The notes below the pieces were generated by a model, which had not been told where the DNA came from, searched no databases, and worked only from the letters and a program-made list of their open reading frames with translations. Position numbers and translations under genes: made by a program. Positions 48,792 through 52,293 of a stretch of DNA of 52,293 nucleotides are shown one piece after another; the first letter of the stretch is position 1; each line of letters opens with the position of its first letter. Location of the stretch: positions 1-52,293 of the forward strand of contig ONNS01000006.1 of assembly GCA_900319275.1 (NCBI GenBank), in the 5' to 3' direction. This stretch comes from an uncultured Eubacteriales bacterium (lineage in GTDB: Bacteria; Bacillota; Clostridia; Oscillospirales; Oscillospiraceae).

Positions 48792-49345
48792 TTATCGGAG
48801 GCCCAGGTCGTACACGCCCCCGTTCTCCTTCAGCTCTTTCAGGAACGCATTGACGAATATGGGATTGGAAAACGTCTGAAGAAAATCGAGGGTGAAGCGT
48901 CCATTCACTGCGGATATTTCAACGGTCAGGCCATCTGCTTCCGAGGATGTCCACAGCCGGAAATCACTGATATACTGCTCGGCTTCCTGATAGTTGGCCT
49001 TGCCAACATAGCTCACGGTGGCCGTGGGACCCTGGCCGCCAGCGCGTTGATATATCCCGCCACCCCCACGTGCTCACGGTCACTCCCTTTGGAGAGAAAG
49101 AAAGCCATTGATCCCCTTGATGGAGGCTGCGTCCATCAGCACATTTTTCTCCTGCGTCTGGGCAAACACCATGCCCCGGTAAGCGGTGGCCTGCTGGTCC
49201 AGGGGCCAGTCGCGCATCTTGTCTTTATACTCCAGGAAAGCGCCGCCGTCCAGACTTTGGTGCGCCAGAGGCGCGTGGAGCGCCTTTCTCTGATTCACGC
49301 ACAGCTTCGGTACGATCCAATTTAGATGGAGATGAAGAGGGATTC
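48792..49345 (-). pseudogene. Frameshifted copy of the gene at the right window edge
   Basis: Read leftward, a frame from about 49340 (NWIVPKLCVNQRKALHAPLA) continues to 49080, then breaks. The C-terminal part resumes in another frame at 49016-48792 (SYVGKANYQEAEQYISDF). Compared with the intact copy at 51889-52293 there is a one-base insertion near 49110 and a one-base deletion near 49031, which cancel in length. The protein family is not recognised; the end (GRFTLDFLQTF) faintly recalls the C-terminus of CoA-dependent acyltransferases or condensation proteins. Confidence 0.7.
48805..49154. repeat. Direct repeat, left copy
   Basis: About 350 bp matching 51944-52293 at a constant offset of 3139 bases, roughly 90% identical by eye, same orientation. 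It covers coding sequence of the degraded gene. The right copy is cut by the window edge, so the repeat may be longer. Confidence 0.8.
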
Positions 49346-50147
49346 ACGCCTCCCTCGAAGCCGTAATCACACCAAACCGCAGAAACATGGCATACAGGTT
49401 TGACCGCACTCCCGGCACCCCAAGCTTGCGTGGACCGGATACGCAGCCTTCCTCCGCTTGAACCAGTAGCGCATTCTTCAGTGCCAAATCAACGCTCGAG
49501 CGAGATATGCTCTTGTCCTTCTTCTCCCCATCTGCTCCAATGATCCACATCTCGTTTCCATATCCATCGACGCTCATCCCCTGATAATGCCGACCGCCAG
49601 CGCCTGTTGCGCGGCTCACCTCATATTTGAACTCTACACCGCCCCTTTTACCGCGACCGCTCGTTTTGAATGGATAGCCCTCGAAGGCAATTACAGTCTT
49701 CCACAGATACAGGGACTGGTCAGGAAGATTAATATGTGACTGAAGCTCCGATACCACCTTCCGCCGCATTCGATAGAGACAGATACGTTCCGCTTCAGTT
49801 GACACAGTATTCAGCGAATATATGATCTTACTGTATGGCAGATAACCTTGGACGGATGTGTAGGAGAGACCAGTAACCTTCTGTATTTCCTTGGCACTCT
49901 TTCCCTGATGATACAACGACAGTATCTGTGTGGCAGTGGACGAGTCATAATATGTTGTCTTATCCCTCTCCCCAGCTGTGATTAGTAGCTTACGAATCTT
50001 CGCCGGACTGAGTTCTGTCTCCTCCGCAACCGTCTTTATCTCCGGTTCTTCCTCTGTAGTCCATGCTGCCACGACTTCATCCAGCAATTCATTCATGAGA
50101 CGCTCTGCTTCCGCTTTATGTTCAGGATGTTTTTGTTTTCTTGGCAT
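49344..50147 (-). CDS. Uncharacterised HTH-containing protein
   Basis: A 267-aa protein I cannot name. An acidic/basic N-terminus (1-35) is followed by a helix-turn-helix-like segment (TVAEETELSPAKIRKLLITAG, about 39-59) and a second one (KSAKEIQKVTGLSYTSVQGYLP, about 82-103). A Gly/Arg-rich region (GRGKRGGVEFKYEVSRATG, about 164-182) and a C-terminus with LYAMFLRFGVI complete it. It resembles DNA-binding proteins common in accessory regions of gut Clostridia. The start is supported by AAAAGAGG upstream. It lies within the segment bounded by the direct repeats. Confidence 0.7.
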   Translation of the reverse strand: MPRKQKHPEHKAEAERLMNELLDEVVAAWTTEEEPEIKTVAEETELSPAKIRKLLITAGERDKTTYYDSSTATQILSLYHQGKSAKEIQKVTGLSYTSVQGYLPYSKIIYSLNTVSTEAERICLYRMRRKVVSELQSHINLPDQSLYLWKTVIAFEGYPFKTSGRGKRGGVEFKYEVSRATGAGGRHYQGMSVDGYGNEMWIIGADGEKKDKSISRSSVDLALKNALLVQAEEGCVSGPRKLGVPGVRSNLYAMFLRFGVITASREA

Positions 50148-50289
50148 TATGGTTGATCCTCTTTTCCGTTACAATCCGCTTTCGGCGCTTATCAAGCAAA
50201 TATGGCATTTTCTAAACTCAAACGCCCTTGTTAGGGAAAAGTCCCCTAATACCCTGTATACACTGTACCGACAAACTGGAAGCTATCAA

Positions 50290-51585
50290 TCAAGGCAACG
50301 TGTTTTCGTTATCACGCAATATATAAGTATCATCCTCATCAATCATTTGAAGAAGAATGTCAGCGAAGTCAGGATCAAACTGTGTTCCTCTTCCCATCTC
50401 GATCTGTTGACGAACGGCTGCCTGGGTCATTGTTTTTCGGTAGCTTCGATTGCTGGTCATCGCGTCATAGGCATCAGCAACAGCAATGATCCGGGCCTCT
50501 TCCGGGATTTCCTTAGCCTTTAGGCCATCCGGGTATCCACGGCCGTCATACCGTTCATGATGCCATTTTGCGCCCACTGCGAGTTTTGGAAGTTCTTCGA
50601 TTGCCCGGAGTATTTTAGCCCCTTTTTCGGGGTGGGTTTTAATCTGCTCAAATTCCTCATCTGTGAGCCTCCCGGGCTTTGTAATCACTGCATCGGGTAT
50701 GCCGATTTTGCCGACATCATGTAAGAGGCCCATCATATATATCTCATCCTGTGCCGCCTCTGAAAAATGCGATCGTTTGGCAATCTCTTTGGAATACTCC
50801 GCTACACGGCTGGAATGCCCCTTTGTATAAGCATCCTTCGCATCAATAGCTTCCGCAAGTACCTTGACTACATGAATGCTCTTTTGCAGATTCCTGTGAT
50901 CAGGAATCTCGACGCCGATGTAAAAGATGTAGCTTCCGAGTGTCGCACCGAAAGACGTAAGAAACACACCGCGCTTTTGTATCAGCTGAACAATCACGGC
51001 CAGCACGATTACGGAATACGCGAGCAGCGCGGTAAAGAGCGCACGCTTCTCAAAGCTTTTGTGAAAGCGTATTATGAGCACAATTGCAGAGATCAGATAA
51101 TAAAGCTCTACCACATATCCAATCAGGATTCTGCTAATGTTTGGAATTCCGACTACCTGTACTTCGGCACTGATCTGTGACAGTGCGTGAAAAAACAGCA
51201 CAAGCGCATATACCGCGCTGGCGGCTGCAATGATAGAATTGAGGTGTCCCACCCAGTTCTTTTTCTTGCTGTTTTTTACAAATGTCTCAAGATACAGCAG
51301 AACATAGTATGTCAGGAAAACATTCATCAGAATTGCTGCGAGCTGCAGGAAAATCTGAAACCCAAGACTGGACTCAAATACCTTTGTAACACGGAAGAGA
51401 TTATCCATGATGCTTACAACCGTACCGCAAAGAGTCAGGATAACCATTGTGCGGAATTTCATGTTGTTGTCACGCTGCCTGTGTCCCAACACCAGCAGAA
51501 GAATCAACAGCATCATTTCAAAGATAAACGCTGCAACTCCGAAAGAAATCCTAAACCATGCCTGATCTGACATTATATGCTCCAC
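50290..51585 (-). CDS. Membrane HD-GYP domain phosphodiesterase
   Basis: A 431-aa protein: seven or eight N-terminal membrane helices (about 10-225), a short linker, then an HD-GYP domain (about 235-425) with HDVGKIGIP, HHERYDGRGYPDG and AVADAYDAMTSNRSYR intact. Predicted to degrade cyclic dinucleotides in response to a membrane signal. The GTG at 51585 has GAGGAG eight bases upstream; an ATG at 51573 with GGAG is an alternative. It is only distantly related to the HD-GYP protein at 25690-26886. Located between the direct repeats. Confidence 0.88.
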   Translation of the reverse strand: MEHIMSDQAWFRISFGVAAFIFEMMLLILLLVLGHRQRDNNMKFRTMVILTLCGTVVSIMDNLFRVTKVFESSLGFQIFLQLAAILMNVFLTYYVLLYLETFVKNSKKKNWVGHLNSIIAAASAVYALVLFFHALSQISAEVQVVGIPNISRILIGYVVELYYLISAIVLIIRFHKSFEKRALFTALLAYSVIVLAVIVQLIQKRGVFLTSFGATLGSYIFYIGVEIPDHRNLQKSIHVVKVLAEAIDAKDAYTKGHSSRVAEYSKEIAKRSHFSEAAQDEIYMMGLLHDVGKIGIPDAVITKPGRLTDEEFEQIKTHPEKGAKILRAIEELPKLAVGAKWHHERYDGRGYPDGLKAKEIPEEARIIAVADAYDAMTSNRSYRKTMTQAAVRQQIEMGRGTQFDPDFADILLQMIDEDDTYILRDNENTLP

Positions 51586-51888
51586 AAAAGTTTCTCCTCG
51601 CTGTAAAATCCCGGCTTATTGGGATGATTCTACCATATTGCGAGTATAAGAGCAACATGAATTCACTCCTTCTTTATTCTCACGCCTAATATTGGCTTAT
51701 TATCTTTTAGTGCGGTTCAGGGGTACGGCCCCTGGGAGTTTGTCCTATTGCTTAACGTCTACTGCCTCTTCAGCCTTGTCAGTGATTGCTCTCACGGCTA
51801 CAAACCGCACATACTCCCGTAGGGTATCCCGTCTGAACCATCATAAGTGTGTTAGTTATCGCCATCAGCACTCAACCTCAACCTGATT
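51586..51888. other. Intergenic stretch with small remnant
   Basis: No full gene. Leftward, an open stretch at 51745-51840 reads DTLREYVRFVAVRAITDKAE and ends at TAG, possibly the tail of a lost gene. A CAGGGG/CCCCTG hairpin lies at 51718-51734 without a T run. Confidence 0.3.
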
Positions 51889-52293
51889 TCACTCTGTCCA
51901 GGGTAACTGTATATTCGCAAGCTCCAATTCATTGACATCCTGAAGGTCGTACACGATCCCGTTCTCCTCCAGCTCTTTCAGGAACGCATTGACGAATATG
52001 GGGTTGGAAAACGTCTGTAGAAAATCGAGGGTGAAGCGTCCATTCACTGCGGATATTTCAACGGTCAGGCCATCTGCTGCCGAGGACGTCCACAGCCGGA
52101 AATCACGGATATACTGCTCAGCTTCCTGATAGTTGGCCTTGCCAACATAGCTCACGGTGGCCGTGAGGACTCTGGCCGCCAGCGCGTTGATATATCCCGC
52201 CACCCCCAGGCGCTCCTGATCGCTCCCTTTGGAGAGAAGCAAGCCATTGATCCCCTTGATGGAGGCTACGCCCATCAGCACATTTTCCTCCTG
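51889..52293 (-). CDS. Unknown protein, 5' end beyond the window
   Basis: The 3' 134 codons of a leftward gene; the start lies to the right of the window. The open frame runs intact from the edge to the stop at 51889, ending ELANIQLPWTE. Segments SYVGKANYQEAEQYIRDF and VEISAVNGRFTLDFLQTF are shared with the frameshifted copy at 48792-49345. No family is recognised with confidence; a faint likeness to acyltransferase/condensation C-termini is noted only. Confidence 0.65.
   Translation of the reverse strand, partial: QEENVLMGVASIKGINGLLLSKGSDQERLGVAGYINALAARVLTATVSYVGKANYQEAEQYIRDFRLWTSSAADGLTVEISAVNGRFTLDFLQTFSNPIFVNAFLKELEENGIVYDLQDVNELELANIQLPWTE
51944..52293. repeat. Direct repeat, right copy
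   Basis: Partner of 48805-49154, in the same orientation, continuing to the window edge. Together they bracket about 2.8 kb carrying the HTH protein and an HD-GYP gene. Confidence 0.8.

Noticed and set aside
51745-51840. Tail resembling the end of a nucleosidase (VAVRAITDKAE)
   Set aside because: Only about 30 codons, no start and no upstream homologous sequence; too short to name.

Overview
The window looks like chromosomal DNA of a strictly anaerobic, GC-rich member of the Clostridia, probably an Oscillospiraceae/Ruminococcaceae-type gut bacterium. The evidence is strong AGGAGG-like ribosome binding sites, frequent TTG and GTG starts, Firmicutes RNA regulators (an L-box lysine riboswitch and a glmS ribozyme), two different [FeFe] hydrogenases, a flavodiiron-rubredoxin oxygen/NO reductase and a flavinylated Tat-exported reductase. 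No rRNA, tRNA, CRISPR array or complete insertion sequence was seen. The genus assignment is inference.

Layout. 1-4 kb: a three-hairpin cloverleaf repeat, a GH78-like rhamnosidase, then a lysine riboswitch driving an NhaC-type antiporter. 4-8 kb: a leftward operon of nagB, a GlmU-like acyltransferase and a UDP-sugar 4,6-dehydratase, led by a glmS ribozyme. 8.3-10.4 kb: flavodiiron protein with two rubredoxin domains. 10.4-17.6 kb: hydrogenase region. A leftward operon (TM1266-type hydrogenase regulator plus an SsuABC-like transporter) has a long leader with an internal terminator, and the divergent operon hydC-hydB-hydA encodes a bifurcating-type [FeFe] hydrogenase.

17.7-29.5 kb: single genes and small operons, namely an AlkZ-related protein, a LysR regulator divergent from a small protein and a Cys-nucleophile hydrolase, a cyclophilin-like protein, a flavodoxin-fold protein, DNA polymerase IV, a polyprenol-kinase-like protein, a CDF-like protein, an ADP-ribosylglycohydrolase, an HD-GYP protein, a Phd/ParE toxin-antitoxin pair, an esterase and an ICMT-like methyltransferase. 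29.7-31.5 kb: a group B monomeric [FeFe] hydrogenase whose predicted 5' leader consists of two inverted cloverleaf elements. 31.8-35.4 kb: a heterodimeric ABC exporter. 35.4-39.5 kb: lipoprotein cyclophilin, a truncated iron alcohol dehydrogenase, and an EamA-ROK-DUF4867 operon.

39.7-46.5 kb: flavin reductase, AraC regulator, GPH sugar transporter, esterase and a NahK-like sugar kinase. 46.6-52.3 kb: a visibly more AT-rich accessory stretch with a RloA/RloB pair (candidate defence), an uncharacterised HTH protein and a second HD-GYP protein. The last two lie between two ~350-bp direct repeats that are copies of the 3' part of one gene.

Most notable are (1) the cloverleaf repeat family, with conserved ends and architecture but variable stems, (2) a glmS ribozyme placed before nagB rather than glmS, which suggests NagB works in the biosynthetic direction, and (3) the unclassified terminator-containing leader before the hydrogenase-regulator/transporter operon.
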